Of a stretch of 64,000 nt of DNA, positions 25,965 to 35,067 are shown piece by piece. Each line of letters starts with the position of its first letter. Positions within the stretch are counted from its first letter, which is position 1. Both the position numbers and the translations under genes were made by a program. Source of the DNA: Anaerolineales bacterium (GTDB lineage: Bacteria; Chloroflexota; Anaerolineae; Anaerolineales; Villigracilaceae); NCBI GenBank assembly GCA_016744335.1, contig JADGEO010000014.1, positions 1 through 64,000 of the forward strand, written 5' to 3'. The notes beneath the pieces are model-generated. The model was not told where the DNA came from, searched no databases, and saw only the letters and a list, made by a program, of their open reading frames with translations.

Positions 25965-25994
25965 CTGGCTAATCGCCGTAAAAAAGGAAGAAAA

Positions 25995-26954
25995 ATGGAT
26001 ATTTTACTTACAGGTTCTGTTGCTTACGACTACCTAATGACCTTTCCTGGCAAATTTGAAGAACAAATTTTGCCGGAGCGTTTATCATCAATCAGTTTGT
26101 CTTTTTTGGTCGATTCTATGACCCGCGAGCGTGGCGGAGTTGCGCCCAATATCGCTTACACCTTAGCGTTGCTTGGCGCAAAACCGCGTCTTATGGCAAC
26201 CGTTGGGCAGGATTTCAGCGACTACCGTGCTTGGTTAGATGCGCAAGGCATTGATACAAAATATGCTAAAGTTATTCCCCATGTTTTCACTGCATCATTT
26301 TTTGCTACCACAGACCAAACTAGTGCCCAAATTGCTAGTTTTTCACCAGGTGCAATGGGACACGCCGCTGAGCAATCTATCAAAGATATAACCCCGAAAC
26401 CTGATTTGGTCGTTATTTCCCCAAATGACCCCGTAGCGATGAAAAATTTCGCCGCTGAGTGCCGTGAACTGGATATTCCCTATCTTTATGACCCAAGCCA
26501 GCAATTACTGCGTCTTGAAGGCGATGAAATTGAGCGAGATATGAGTGGGGCGCATTTCCTTTTTGTTAATGACTATGAATTTGGTTTGATTTCTAAGAAA
26601 ACGGGTCTTGATTTAGAAGGTATGTTAGAGAAAGTAAAAATTATCGTTATTACACGGGGTAAAGACGGTGCAGATATTTACGCTGATGGAAAAGAAATTC
26701 ATATCCCCACAGTGCCTGAGCAGGAAATCATTGACCCAACTGGTGTTGGCGATGCCTTCCGTGGGGGATTCCTTTCAGCCTATGCAAAAGGTTGGGATTG
26801 GGAGCTTTGCGGGCAAATTGGCTCATTATCTGCTGTATATGTTTTAGAGCAAAGTGGCACCCAAAATCACAGCTACACACGGGAAGAGTTTGTAGCTCGT
26901 TTTAGAGAGCATTTTGATGATGCTGGGAAGTTAGAGCAGTTTTTAGATAATTAG
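25995..26954 (+). CDS. PfkB-family kinase, probably adenosine kinase
   Basis: A 319-residue ribokinase-fold enzyme. It has the Gly-rich N-terminal strand MDILLTGSVAYDYL, RGGVAPNIAYTLALLG, and the C-terminal PfkB signature DPTGVGDAFRGGFL with catalytic base D253. The pattern, including ASFSPGAM, resembles mycobacterial-type adenosine kinase more than fructokinase. Adenosine kinase would turn the adenosine released by S-adenosylhomocysteine hydrolase into AMP, and that gene is the convergent neighbour. The SD AAGGAAG lies before the ATG. A sugar kinase of the same fold is the main alternative. Confidence 0.82.
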   Translation: MDILLTGSVAYDYLMTFPGKFEEQILPERLSSISLSFLVDSMTRERGGVAPNIAYTLALLGAKPRLMATVGQDFSDYRAWLDAQGIDTKYAKVIPHVFTASFFATTDQTSAQIASFSPGAMGHAAEQSIKDITPKPDLVVISPNDPVAMKNFAAECRELDIPYLYDPSQQLLRLEGDEIERDMSGAHFLFVNDYEFGLISKKTGLDLEGMLEKVKIIVITRGKDGADIYADGKEIHIPTVPEQEIIDPTGVGDAFRGGFLSAYAKGWDWELCGQIGSLSAVYVLEQSGTQNHSYTREEFVARFREHFDDAGKLEQFLDN

Positions 26955-26970
26955 CGAGCAGGAAATAAAT

Positions 26971-26996
26971 GTAGCGCAAGATTTATCTTGCGATTT
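26971..26996. repeat. Dispersed palindrome, GCGCAAGAT family, copy 2
   Basis: GTAGCGCAAGAT, TT, ATCTTGCGATTT. The left arm is complete and the right arm has diverged in its last four bases. It lies 17 bases after the kinase stop. Confidence 0.7.
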
Positions 26997-27006
26997 GTGT
27001 TAAAGA

Positions 27007-27043
27007 AAAAAATCAGGAAGACCGCAAGGTCTTCCTGATTTTT
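27007..27043. terminator. Bidirectional terminator between adoK-like gene and ahcY
   Basis: AATCAGGAAGACC and GGTCTTCCTGATT form the stem with a GCAA loop; A and T runs flank it on both sides. It serves both convergent genes. Confidence 0.9.
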
Positions 27044-27067
27044 GCTTTTAAAAAGATGGGTGCTGAT

Positions 27068-28474
27068 TTAGTAGCGGTAGTGATCGGGCTTATAAGGTCC
27101 CTCTACTGGAACGCTAATATAATTAGCCTGTTTTTCGGAAAGCTGGGTGAGATTTACGCCAATTTTCTCAAGGTGTAAACGGGCAACTTCCTCATCTAAT
27201 TTCTTGGGGAGGGTGTAAACGCGATTTTCGTACTCTTCGCCATTTTGCCATAGCTCTATCTGTGCTAAAACCTGGTTGGTGAAGCTGTTTGACATCACAA
27301 AGCTGGGGTGCCCCGTAGCGCAACCTAGATTGACCAAACGTCCTTTTGCCAGCAAGGTGATTCTCTTGCCATCAGGGAAGATGATATGATCAACTTGTGG
27401 TTTGATATTTTCCCATTCATATTGCTCAAGGCTGGCAACGTCAATTTCGTTATCAAAGTGCCCGATATTACAAACGATGGCTTCGTCTTTCATCTTTGCC
27501 ATGTGGTCATGGGTGATAACTTTGTAGTTACCGGTAGCGGTGACGAAAATATCAGCCTGATCACAGACATCATCCATGCGTACAACACGATAGCCTTCCA
27601 TCGCCGCTTGCAAGGCGTTGATTGGGTCAATTTCTGTTACCCAAACAGCCGCACCCAAACCGCGTAAGGATTGTGCGCTCCCTTTGCCGACATCGCCATA
27701 GCCAAGAACGACTGCAATCTTGCCCGCAATCATTACATCGGTGGCACGCTTGATACCATCTACAAGAGATTCGCGGCAACCATAAAGATTATCAAATTTC
27801 GATTTGGTAACAGAGTCGTTAACGTTAAAAGCAGAGAAGGGAAGGCCGCCTTCGTCAAAGAGTTGGTAAAGGCGATGTACGCCCGTGGTGGTTTCTTCGG
27901 ATACGCCCTGAATAGCTTCCTGACGTTCACTGTACCAGCCTGGTTTTTCAGCTAAGCGTTTGCGAATAGCAGAGAATAGAGCAACTTCTTCTTCGCTACT
28001 AGGATTATCAAGTATAGAAGCATCTTTTTCGGCTTTGGTGCCGAGAATAACGAGGAGTGTAGCGTCTCCGCCATCGTCTAAAATAAGATTGGGTGTGCCA
28101 CCGTCTGCCCACTCCATAATGCGGTGGGTATATGCCCAGTATTCGTCAAGACTTTCGCCTTTATAAGCAAAAACGGGGATGTCTAAATCAGCAATTGCGG
28201 CGGCGGCATGATCTTGTGTCGAGTAGATATTGCAAGAAGCCCAGCGTACCTCAGCACCCAATTTAACGAGGGTTTTGATGAGTACAGCCGTTTGAATGGT
28301 CATGTGCAAAGAACCAGCAATCCGTGCGCCTGTTAAAGGTTTAGATTCGCCATGTTTTTTTTGCAAAGACATCAAGCCTGGCATTTCTTTTTCGGCAATA
28401 GCAATCTCTTTATGCCCCCATTCTGCAAGTGACATATCTGCCACATGATAATCTGTATTTGTTTTGTCTGACAT
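27068..28474 (-). CDS. ahcY: S-adenosylhomocysteine hydrolase
   Basis: A 468-residue NAD-dependent enzyme that cleaves S-adenosylhomocysteine to adenosine and homocysteine, relieving product inhibition of methyltransferases. It shows the family blocks: [57 protein letters not shown], the NAD loop [10 protein letters not shown] and the terminal [10 protein letters not shown] whose Lys and Tyr reach the active site of the neighbouring subunit. The SD AAGGAG is strong. The convergent adenosine-kinase-like gene removes one product. A methyltransferase gene lies upstream on the same strand. No SAH riboswitch was recognised in the 125-base leader. Confidence 0.97.
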   Translation of the reverse strand: MSDKTNTDYHVADMSLAEWGHKEIAIAEKEMPGLMSLQKKHGESKPLTGARIAGSLHMTIQTAVLIKTLVKLGAEVRWASCNIYSTQDHAAAAIADLDIPVFAYKGESLDEYWAYTHRIMEWADGGTPNLILDDGGDATLLVILGTKAEKDASILDNPSSEEEVALFSAIRKRLAEKPGWYSERQEAIQGVSEETTTGVHRLYQLFDEGGLPFSAFNVNDSVTKSKFDNLYGCRESLVDGIKRATDVMIAGKIAVVLGYGDVGKGSAQSLRGLGAAVWVTEIDPINALQAAMEGYRVVRMDDVCDQADIFVTATGNYKVITHDHMAKMKDEAIVCNIGHFDNEIDVASLEQYEWENIKPQVDHIIFPDGKRITLLAKGRLVNLGCATGHPSFVMSNSFTNQVLAQIELWQNGEEYENRVYTLPKKLDEEVARLHLEKIGVNLTQLSEKQANYISVPVEGPYKPDHYRY

Positions 28475-28599
28475 TTTTTCTCCTTAAAACACGATGCCTT
28501 TAGGACAAGCGTGCGAATGAAAGTGTTGAATATTACTAAATAGCATCATTATTTTTCTTCAAAATGCGCAGGGAATTCTACTTGTGCTGTCTAAGATTG

Positions 28600-29325
28600 T
28601 CAAACGCTCGCAACGATTGTGATAACACCATTTTCTACCGTCAAATCTATTGTGCTGAAACCCTGTTTCGATAATTGTTCTTGTACCCAGATTTTTGATA
28701 ATCGAAGTTTCTTGTAGAAGCTCTTTGAGAGCTTCCATTCCCCAGCAGACTTTTGATAAACAATATCATGAATATTTACAGCTTCAGGCATATACTCTAA
28801 AAAGCATGTGAAAATGGTGTTTTCATCGCTCCGAACAGGCAGTATCCTGTCACTATTTTTGAGTTCATAGGTTAAGTCTCGGAAGGTGATTATAAATTTA
28901 CCTCCCTTCTCGAGTGTTGAAAAAGTTTTGGCAAAGAGAGAAGCTACCTTTTCTTTTGATTCTAAATGCAGAATTGTATCCGTCATGCAGACGATTAATT
29001 CAACTTCGCTATTTAGTTCTTTGTCAAACTCCATCAAATCCCCTTGAATGGTCGTAATATCAAGCCCCTCAGCATTTCTTTTTAGTTCGCTTAATAACTT
29101 GGCATCAAAATCAATGGCTCTAACAGAATACCCTGATTTAGCTAAAGGTATTGACTGAAAGCCACACCCTGCCCCGAGATCAATGGCAATCCCTGAGCCT
29201 TGAGGGCTAAGTTTATGTTTCTTGATAAATTTAGTGTTTTGCTGAATACCATTTTCAAATCCGCCAAACATCCACGAATAGACATCTGACAGAACTTCAT
29301 TATAATGTTGTTTAACTGTTGCCAT
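28600..29325 (-). CDS. Class I SAM-dependent methyltransferase
   Basis: A 241-residue Rossmann-fold methyltransferase. Motif I is IDLGAGCGFQSIPLAKSG, followed by the acidic loop RAIDFDAKLL and motif IV LIVCMTDTILHL. The C-terminal part is a beta-rich extension with a Lys-rich strand. The substrate is not clear; the pattern fits small-molecule methyltransferases of the UbiE/Methyltransf_25 type. A SD (GAGG) lies before the ATG. The next gene on this strand is ahcY, which disposes of the SAH it makes, but a 125-base gap separates them. Confidence 0.85.
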   Translation of the reverse strand: MATVKQHYNEVLSDVYSWMFGGFENGIQQNTKFIKKHKLSPQGSGIAIDLGAGCGFQSIPLAKSGYSVRAIDFDAKLLSELKRNAEGLDITTIQGDLMEFDKELNSEVELIVCMTDTILHLESKEKVASLFAKTFSTLEKGGKFIITFRDLTYELKNSDRILPVRSDENTIFTCFLEYMPEAVNIHDIVYQKSAGEWKLSKSFYKKLRLSKIWVQEQLSKQGFSTIDLTVENGVITIVASV

Positions 29326-29374
29326 ATTTGACCTCGTCTAACTCTTTATTTGAAAATACCAAAGGTTATTATAC

Positions 29375-29800
29375 ATGGAAATTACTCCCGTAATCGAACT
29401 CACCGCTGAAATCTACGAAGCCTTTCAGCGATTAATCCCTCAACTTACTTCTGTAACGCCTCCTACATGGGATGAGTTGGATGGTCTGGTTAATGCAGAT
29501 GCGACAAACCTTTTCCTAGCTCGTGATGTGGATGGGGAAATTGTAGCGACCGTGACCCTAACTTGCTTCAGCGTCCCAACTGGGGTGCGGGCAATTATCG
29601 AAGACCTCGTTGTGGATACATCCGCACGTGGACAGGGTGTAGCAACCAAGTTGACACAAGCCTGTCTCGATCTGTCTAAGCAGTACGGTGCTAAAGGCGT
29701 GATGCTCACATCTAATCCGCGTCGTGTTTCAGCAAATCAGCTTTATCAAAAAATGGGATTTAAGCGTTGGGAAACTAATTTGTATTTTTATGAATTTTAA
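29375..29800 (+). CDS. GNAT-family N-acetyltransferase
   Basis: A 141-residue acetyl-CoA-dependent acetyltransferase. It has the acetyl-CoA pyrophosphate loop SARGQGVATKLTQACL, preceded by strand IIEDLVVD and followed by AKGVMLTSNPRRVSANQLYQKMGF. It is small, a single domain, and its substrate is unknown. It is divergent from the methyltransferase gene. AAAGG lies nine bases before the ATG. Confidence 0.88.
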   Translation: MEITPVIELTAEIYEAFQRLIPQLTSVTPPTWDELDGLVNADATNLFLARDVDGEIVATVTLTCFSVPTGVRAIIEDLVVDTSARGQGVATKLTQACLDLSKQYGAKGVMLTSNPRRVSANQLYQKMGFKRWETNLYFYEF

Positions 29801-29814
29801 TGCTCTCCCACGCC

Positions 29815-31191
29815 TTAACGGCCATCTTTGGCGGTGAAGTTCAACAAACTTTCATAATCTTCGGGGCTATCTACATCTAGCAATAATGCAGAATCTAGCC
29901 ATAAAATATAGCTAGGTGAAAATTTAGAGAAAATACCACGCCCACCAATATCACCTGTGAGTTGGAGCAAGGCTGGGAAGGTAACGCGGTCAAATAAAAC
30001 AGGATTTGCGCGTCTATCCTCCACCATCGGCGCAATAACGGGGTGCAGGGTTTGATTATGTTCTTCTACCAGCGCGCGCATTATGGTTGACGTGACCTGA
30101 GGCTGGTCGGACAGTAAAAATATGGCAGAGCCAGTATTTGCAGGGAGTGCATTCACGCCAGCTCGAATTGACGAGCTTTGCCCCTCTTCCCAATCGGGAT
30201 TAGGCACAATTTTTACATCTAAACCCTGCAAAACAGCTTTTATTTTTTTATGCTCAGCACCAGTGACAACGACAACGGGGGATAATTTGGCTTGGATGGC
30301 TTTTTCTGCAACTGTGCGGATGAAGGTTTTTCCGTAAAAATCAAGAAGTTGCTTACTCTCCCCAAAACGAGATGATTTCCCTCCAGCTAGGATGATGGCA
30401 GATGGCTGTTCGAAGGTTTGCAAGTTTTCTGGTTTGAAGGTTTGAATGTTGGAATGTTGGGAGGGTGTTACGATTACCGCGTCAAATTGAGTGAGTAAGT
30501 TTTTGGCTATTTTCCCGCCAATGGCTTGTAACTCTAGTGTGTTTGATTGGCTGAGTAACGCAATTTTTCGTGCATTTACAGGGACTTTTTTTAGTCCACC
30601 TTCTTTGTGCGTTAAAACCCTTGCTAAATTCTCAGGTGTGATTTTCTCTCCCTCTTTCATTATTCCTAGTGTGGCAAATCCCTTCGCATTATAAACTGCC
30701 TCATCATTTAATGGCTTCCCGATACCCGACATCCCTGCCACCGTGATGACCGTATCTATAAAATCTGGAATTAAAGGCTCGTTTTCTTTTGGTGCTTTAA
30801 GCGATTTTTGTCGTGCCCCATCTGCCTCGATGAGAAGAGGGAGAGAGTGATAATTTGCAAAATCATTTAGCCAGGCTAGACTTTTTGCAGGAAGTGATGT
30901 GAAGCGTTCCCCTTTTTTCTGTCCTGTAACCAAAATAATGCCAGAAAAGGCGATTGTTTCAAGTTGGTTAACGTCTTCTTCTTTGCGGATGATGATATGT
31001 TGGTTGGCTAACTTGGCTTGCCATACGCCAAGGTGGGTTGTTGTGGTAATGATGCAAGGGGCAAGTCCACGCGCTATTTTGAACATAGCGGTTGTTTTCC
31101 CGCCTGCGCCCACAAAAGCTACGCGTGGAGGGGGAATATGAGCAAGTCTTAGGGCTTTGGCAAGGGAGAGTTTTTCTTTTTTATATTCCAT
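29815..31191 (-). CDS. YqeC-MocA fusion (molybdenum hydroxylase maturation)
   Basis: A fusion of about 458 residues. The N-terminal part (about 5-235) matches YqeC, an accessory to selenium-dependent molybdenum hydroxylases, with P-loop-like FVGAGGKTTAMFKIA and EADGARQKSLKAP. The C-terminal part (about 260-455) is a MobA/MocA nucleotidyltransferase with AIILAGGKSSRFGESKQLL and a LSDQPQV metal site; it should attach CMP or GMP to molybdopterin. Together they indicate cofactor preparation for a xanthine-dehydrogenase-type enzyme, although no such enzyme is in this window. The start at 31191 (ATG) overlaps the transporter gene by 11 bases; a TTG 18 bases earlier is an alternative. Confidence 0.87.
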   Translation of the reverse strand: MEYKKEKLSLAKALRLAHIPPPRVAFVGAGGKTTAMFKIARGLAPCIITTTTHLGVWQAKLANQHIIIRKEEDVNQLETIAFSGIILVTGQKKGERFTSLPAKSLAWLNDFANYHSLPLLIEADGARQKSLKAPKENEPLIPDFIDTVITVAGMSGIGKPLNDEAVYNAKGFATLGIMKEGEKITPENLARVLTHKEGGLKKVPVNARKIALLSQSNTLELQAIGGKIAKNLLTQFDAVIVTPSQHSNIQTFKPENLQTFEQPSAIILAGGKSSRFGESKQLLDFYGKTFIRTVAEKAIQAKLSPVVVVTGAEHKKIKAVLQGLDVKIVPNPDWEEGQSSSIRAGVNALPANTGSAIFLLSDQPQVTSTIMRALVEEHNQTLHPVIAPMVEDRRANPVLFDRVTFPALLQLTGDIGGRGIFSKFSPSYILWLDSALLLDVDSPEDYESLLNFTAKDGR

Positions 31192-32065
31192 TTTCTTCCC
31201 TGCTTGCAATGATTAGCCCAATGCCAATGAGTAAGCCCCCAAATAGAAATAGTGGGGTGATGATTTCGCCGAGAAAAATTGCGCCTAAGATTGTGCCTAC
31301 AACGGGTTGGGCAAAAAAGGTGAGGGAAGCAAGGCTGGCATCGAGGAGCGCGAAGGCTGTATTCCATAGATACATGGCAAGGGCGGTGGCGATGATGCCA
31401 AGAAAAAGAATTCCTGCAATTATGCCGAGAGTGATTTCGCCTAATCCTTGATGTGAAATTTCGTAAGCACTCGCTGTGATGCTCGTCGGGATACCGCCCA
31501 CAAAGGCAATCAGGCTGAAGACAAGGACGTTTACGTCCTGCGTTGTTTTGCGCACGAGGACTGAGTAAAGTGCCCAGGTTAGTGCCGCGGCGACCAAGCT
31601 GATATTCCCCCAAAAAAGAGTAGAGTCGAGTTGAGTTGAGCGCGGGTCTATAACGGCAATCACGCCGAGTGAGGCAATCCCAAGGGCAAGTAGTCGTTTT
31701 TTTGTGATTTTTTCTTTGAGAATGAGTGCGGCGAAGATGAGTACAAAAGTGGGGGTGGCAGAGGTGACGAGCGCACCATTTGCGGCAGTAGAGAGATGGG
31801 TCCCGACAAATTGAAAGCCGAGTGAGATCCCGTATCCTATAAAGCCAACGCCAAAGATTTGCCAGAAAGTGTTTTTGCTGACTCTGAGTTTTTTTCGTTG
31901 AAAGATAGCGATAATTAGGAGTGTAAGACTGCCTAAAATGAGGCGTGATGTGAGCAGAGTAAAGGGGGGAATGGTTTCCATGATCGCTTTGCTGACAACG
32001 TACATTGCTCCCCAAATGGCGGTGGCAATGAGACCAGAGACGATACCAAGGGTGGTTTTGTTCAT
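31181..32065 (-). CDS. EamA/DMT-family transporter
   Basis: A membrane protein of 294 residues with ten predicted helices in two EamA repeats. Signatures include AIWGAMYVVSKAIMETIPPFTLLTSRLILG and the second-repeat VAALTWALYSVLVRKT and PVVGTILGAIFLGEIITP. The family exports metabolites or amino acids. The ATG at 32065 is preferred over an upstream TTG because TATAAT lies six bases before it, implying a leaderless mRNA. Its end overlaps the YqeC-MocA start, so the two are probably co-transcribed. The substrate is unknown. A 288-codon open frame in another phase of the same strand is a compositional shadow. Confidence 0.88.
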   Translation of the reverse strand: MNKTTLGIVSGLIATAIWGAMYVVSKAIMETIPPFTLLTSRLILGSLTLLIIAIFQRKKLRVSKNTFWQIFGVGFIGYGISLGFQFVGTHLSTAANGALVTSATPTFVLIFAALILKEKITKKRLLALGIASLGVIAVIDPRSTQLDSTLFWGNISLVAAALTWALYSVLVRKTTQDVNVLVFSLIAFVGGIPTSITASAYEISHQGLGEITLGIIAGILFLGIIATALAMYLWNTAFALLDASLASLTFFAQPVVGTILGAIFLGEIITPLFLFGGLLIGIGLIIASREENGI

Positions 32066-32071
32066 GAGAGA

Positions 32072-32077
32072 ATTATA
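32072..32077 (-). promoter_or_regulatory. -10 box six bases before the EamA transporter ATG
   Basis: A perfect TATAAT on the minus strand, then TCTCTC and the ATG. No SD is present. A weak TTGGGC lies 19 bases upstream, inside the korB terminator. Confidence 0.45.
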
Positions 32078-32087
32078 CGCTTGAATC

Positions 32088-32119
32088 AAAATCCCCGCCC
32101 AAAGTTGGACGGGGATTTT
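32088..32119 (-). terminator. Terminator of the KorA-KorB operon
   Basis: AAAATCCCCG and CGGGGATTTT form a ten-base stem with a twelve-base loop. It lies after the korB stop on the minus strand and just before the EamA promoter. Confidence 0.75.
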
Positions 32120-32146
32120 AGTTTCTCTATTTGTTTATTTAGATGT

Positions 32147-33169
32147 TTAGAACATCTCTGCATTAATTTTTTCTAAAGAGTCTTTTGCCGGGCGCATATA
32201 TTCGGCAGAGAGGCGGTTTAGTGGGGTATCTGTGAGTCCGAGCATATCGGTTAGGGAAGGGCGACTGGGGTCAACGTAAATTAGACCGGTTAGGAGTTGT
32301 TTATTTGCACTGGATTCTTCAATGATATGTACTGCCGACATGCGGTCTGTAGGGTCATAATCTCGTTCAAGTTTTTTGAGACGGACTTTTGAGCCATCGT
32401 GCATTGTAACATCTTGCACTGTGCCTTCTTCAAAATCTTCAATCATAATTTCATCTCGTGCAGGGATGAAGGAAATGTCTTGGAGGGGGGATTTGTGGTC
32501 GCGCCCCCAAGTATAGGAGTGCATAGATTCGTCTGCGTTATTGAAGGTTACGCAAGGGCTGATAATATCAAGAATGGCTGTGCCATTGTGGTGGAGAGCG
32601 GCTTTGATGAGAGTCTTAACTTGTTTAGGATCTCCTGAAAAAGCGCGTGCAACAAATGTTGCGTTAGAAGCCATGGCTTCTAAACAAATATCAATGGGTT
32701 CTAGTTCGTTTGTGCCTTGTTTTTTGAGGGTTAAGCCAACTTCTGAGGTTGCAGAGAGTTGTCCTTTAGTGAGACCGTAAACACCGTTATTGGCAATGAT
32801 ATATACCATGCGCACATTGCGGCGAATAATATGCTTGAATTGTCCCATGCCTATGCTGGCAGAGTCTCCATCACCGCTCATGCCGAGGCCTGTGAGGGTT
32901 GCATCTCCGAGTAATGCGCCCGTTGCCACGGCTGGCATACGTCCATGCAGGCTGTTGAAGCCAAAAGAGCGTTGGAGCATATAAGTTGGGGCTTTGCTAG
33001 AGCAACCAATGCCACTAAACTTTACAATGTCTTCGGGGAGCATATCCAATTCGAAGCAGGCAGAGATTATTTGGCTAAGAATGGAGTTGTGTCCGCATCC
33101 CTGACAGAGCGTGGTAGGGGCACCTTTATAATCGGTTTTCGTTAGTCCGAGTTCATTTGTCTTTGCCAT
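32147..33169 (-). CDS. 2-oxoacid:ferredoxin oxidoreductase, beta subunit
   Basis: A 340-residue thiamine-diphosphate-binding subunit. Cysteines in LCQGCGHNSI and GIGCSSKAP are placed to hold a 4Fe-4S cluster. GMSGDGDSASIGMGQ and NNGVYGLTKGQLSAT are the TPP-Mg motif. With the alpha partner just upstream (three bases between genes) it forms a KorAB-type enzyme that oxidatively decarboxylates 2-oxoglutarate or a similar 2-oxoacid to acyl-CoA and reduces ferredoxin. The YGLTKGQ form is the usual Kor/Oor pattern. Presence points to anaerobic or reductive carbon metabolism. A hairpin terminator follows. Confidence 0.94.
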   Translation of the reverse strand: MAKTNELGLTKTDYKGAPTTLCQGCGHNSILSQIISACFELDMLPEDIVKFSGIGCSSKAPTYMLQRSFGFNSLHGRMPAVATGALLGDATLTGLGMSGDGDSASIGMGQFKHIIRRNVRMVYIIANNGVYGLTKGQLSATSEVGLTLKKQGTNELEPIDICLEAMASNATFVARAFSGDPKQVKTLIKAALHHNGTAILDIISPCVTFNNADESMHSYTWGRDHKSPLQDISFIPARDEIMIEDFEEGTVQDVTMHDGSKVRLKKLERDYDPTDRMSAVHIIEESSANKQLLTGLIYVDPSRPSLTDMLGLTDTPLNRLSAEYMRPAKDSLEKINAEMF

Positions 33170-33171
33170 GG

Positions 33172-34968
33172 TTATTTCTCCTTCTTATTCAAAATGTCTT
33201 CTGCAATCCACTTAGCGGTTAAGGATAGGCCGTTATTGAGTGTGGATGAGAATAATTTTGTGCTTTCTGCGGGCATAATTGTTCGCAAAATATCGCGTAA
33301 TTGCCCATCGTGATTCATTTCTACAATGTAGATTTCATCATTTTCTTTGATAAAGTTTTCTACAGTTTTGGTAATTGGCAGTGCGCGTAAACGCAAATAA
33401 TTTGTCTTTAAGCCTGCTTCTTCGAGTAAATCTCGAGCTTCTATAATCGCGGGATCAACGGAGCCATAAGCAATGATGCCAACTTTGGCACCTTCTACAT
33501 TATCCACAATTGCGTCAGGAACATATTCTTTTGCTGTTTCATGTTTTAACGTGAGGCGGTTCATTGTTTTCATCCAAACATCGGGATCTTCGCTGTAATT
33601 GGCAAAAGTGTCGTGCCCTGTGCCGCGTGTGAAATAGGTACTGCCTTGTTTTCTATTTCCAGCACCTGTGCGGTAGGCAATGCCATCACCGTCTACATCC
33701 TTATAACGTCCCCATTCTCCATGTTCTTCGAGGAAGTTTTCGAAATCATCTTCCCATAGAATTTTTCCGCGTTTCATCTCCGTATCGGGATATTCAAAAG
33801 GTTTGCTTGCCCATTGGTTTTGACCAAGGTCTAAATCGCTGAGCACGAAAACGGGTGTTTGCATCTCTTCGGCAATGTCGAGGGATTTCCAACCAAACTC
33901 AAAGCACTCGCGTGCTGAACCAGGGATGAGGATAATGTGCTTGGTATCGCCCTGGCTGAGATAGTAGGCTTGGTTTAGGTCACCTTGAGATGTACGAGTG
34001 GGTAGCCCTGTGCTGGGTCCCATGCGCTGGACATTCCAAATTACGATGGGGATTTCAGCAAAATAGGCAAAACCGACAAACTCGCCCATGAGGCTTATGC
34101 CTGCTCCAGAGGTGGATGTCATTGCGCGTGCTCCTGTCCATCCGCCGCCAATTGTGATGCCAACTGCCGCTAGCTCATCCTCTGCTTGAACGATAGCATA
34201 GGTGCGGTCGCCATCTTTAGCTGTGCGAAGTTGAGGTAGGTAGTAATTCATTTTTTCGATTAAGCTGGTTGCAGGGGTAATTGGATACCAGCCTGATACT
34301 TGCACGCCGCCATAAATAGAGCCAAGTGCCGCGGCGGTGTTGCCATCAGCCATGATAAGCCCATCGGTTTTATCCATTGGTTCTAGTGAAAAGTCATCGC
34401 TTTTCTCAAGGTTTTCTTTTGCCCATTTTGCGCTGGCTTCAATAATGTTCATATTGATTTCAACGGGCTTGGCTTTGCCTTTGAAGTGGAAATCAAGTGC
34501 CATTTTAATTTTTTCCATATCAACACCGAGCATCTCTGCTAGTATTCCCACATAAACCATGTTGGAAACCATCGTTCGTAGCTTGGAAGGAATGCCGGCT
34601 TCTTTTATTAATTGTTTTACAGCCATTGGGTAGAGAGTGATGTCATCTCGTTCAATAGGGAGTTTGATGGAGTCGTCATAGAAAAGAACGCCACCCACTT
34701 CAAGTTCGGCTACATCGCGCTCGAAAGATTTGGCGTTCATCGCTACCATAACTTCAATTTCGTCTCGGCGAGCTGTATAACCATCTTTGCTAATGCGGAG
34801 GGTATACCAAGTTGGTAAACCTTGGATATTGGAGGGGAACATGTTTTTCCCCGTTACAGGGATGCCCATTTTGAAAATGGCACGCAAAATGGTCAGGTTA
34901 GATGTTTGGCTACCTGAACCGTTTGCTGTCCCGACTTTGATTGAAAAATTGTTAATTTTGTCGCTCAT
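33172..34968 (-). CDS. 2-oxoacid:ferredoxin oxidoreductase, gamma-alpha fused subunit
   Basis: A 598-residue fusion. Residues about 1-190 are the gamma domain (GTANGSGSQTSNLTILRAIF). Residues about 205-590 are the alpha domain with the pyrimidine-binding site (MADGNTAAALGSIYGGVQVSGWYPITPATSL), YAIVQAEDELAAVG and TSTSGAGISLMGEF. The C-terminal domain (about 480-590) contains KVGIIAYGSVDPAI. This is the KorA/OorA-type layout. A SD (TGAGGAAG) precedes the ATG. It is the first gene of the two-gene operon with korB. A FadR-type regulator lies upstream on the same strand, separated by a terminator. Confidence 0.94.
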   Translation of the reverse strand: MSDKINNFSIKVGTANGSGSQTSNLTILRAIFKMGIPVTGKNMFPSNIQGLPTWYTLRISKDGYTARRDEIEVMVAMNAKSFERDVAELEVGGVLFYDDSIKLPIERDDITLYPMAVKQLIKEAGIPSKLRTMVSNMVYVGILAEMLGVDMEKIKMALDFHFKGKAKPVEINMNIIEASAKWAKENLEKSDDFSLEPMDKTDGLIMADGNTAAALGSIYGGVQVSGWYPITPATSLIEKMNYYLPQLRTAKDGDRTYAIVQAEDELAAVGITIGGGWTGARAMTSTSGAGISLMGEFVGFAYFAEIPIVIWNVQRMGPSTGLPTRTSQGDLNQAYYLSQGDTKHIILIPGSARECFEFGWKSLDIAEEMQTPVFVLSDLDLGQNQWASKPFEYPDTEMKRGKILWEDDFENFLEEHGEWGRYKDVDGDGIAYRTGAGNRKQGSTYFTRGTGHDTFANYSEDPDVWMKTMNRLTLKHETAKEYVPDAIVDNVEGAKVGIIAYGSVDPAIIEARDLLEEAGLKTNYLRLRALPITKTVENFIKENDEIYIVEMNHDGQLRDILRTIMPAESTKLFSSTLNNGLSLTAKWIAEDILNKKEK

Positions 34969-35013
34969 AACTTCCTCAATTGATACTTCTTTGGTTGAAT
35001 AAAAAGGTTGAAT

Positions 35014-35062
35014 AAAAAGACCTAAGCTCTAGGGCTTGTGTTATGCCTTAAGTCTTAGGTCT
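35014..35062 (-). terminator. Terminator after the FadR-type regulator gene
   Basis: On the minus strand AGACCTAAG pairs with CTTAGGTCT, followed by a T run. The 27-base loop is long, so efficiency is uncertain. It lies six bases past the regulator stop and before korA. Confidence 0.6.
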
Positions 35063-35067
35063 AATAT

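Noticed and set aside
28475..28599. SAH or SAM riboswitch upstream of ahcY
   Set aside because: No conserved core or terminator switch that I recognise is visible in the 125 bases.
31149..32015. 288-codon open frame on the minus strand within the EamA transporter
   Set aside because: It runs in another phase of a well-supported transporter, and its translation is Arg/His/Ser-rich with no domain pattern.
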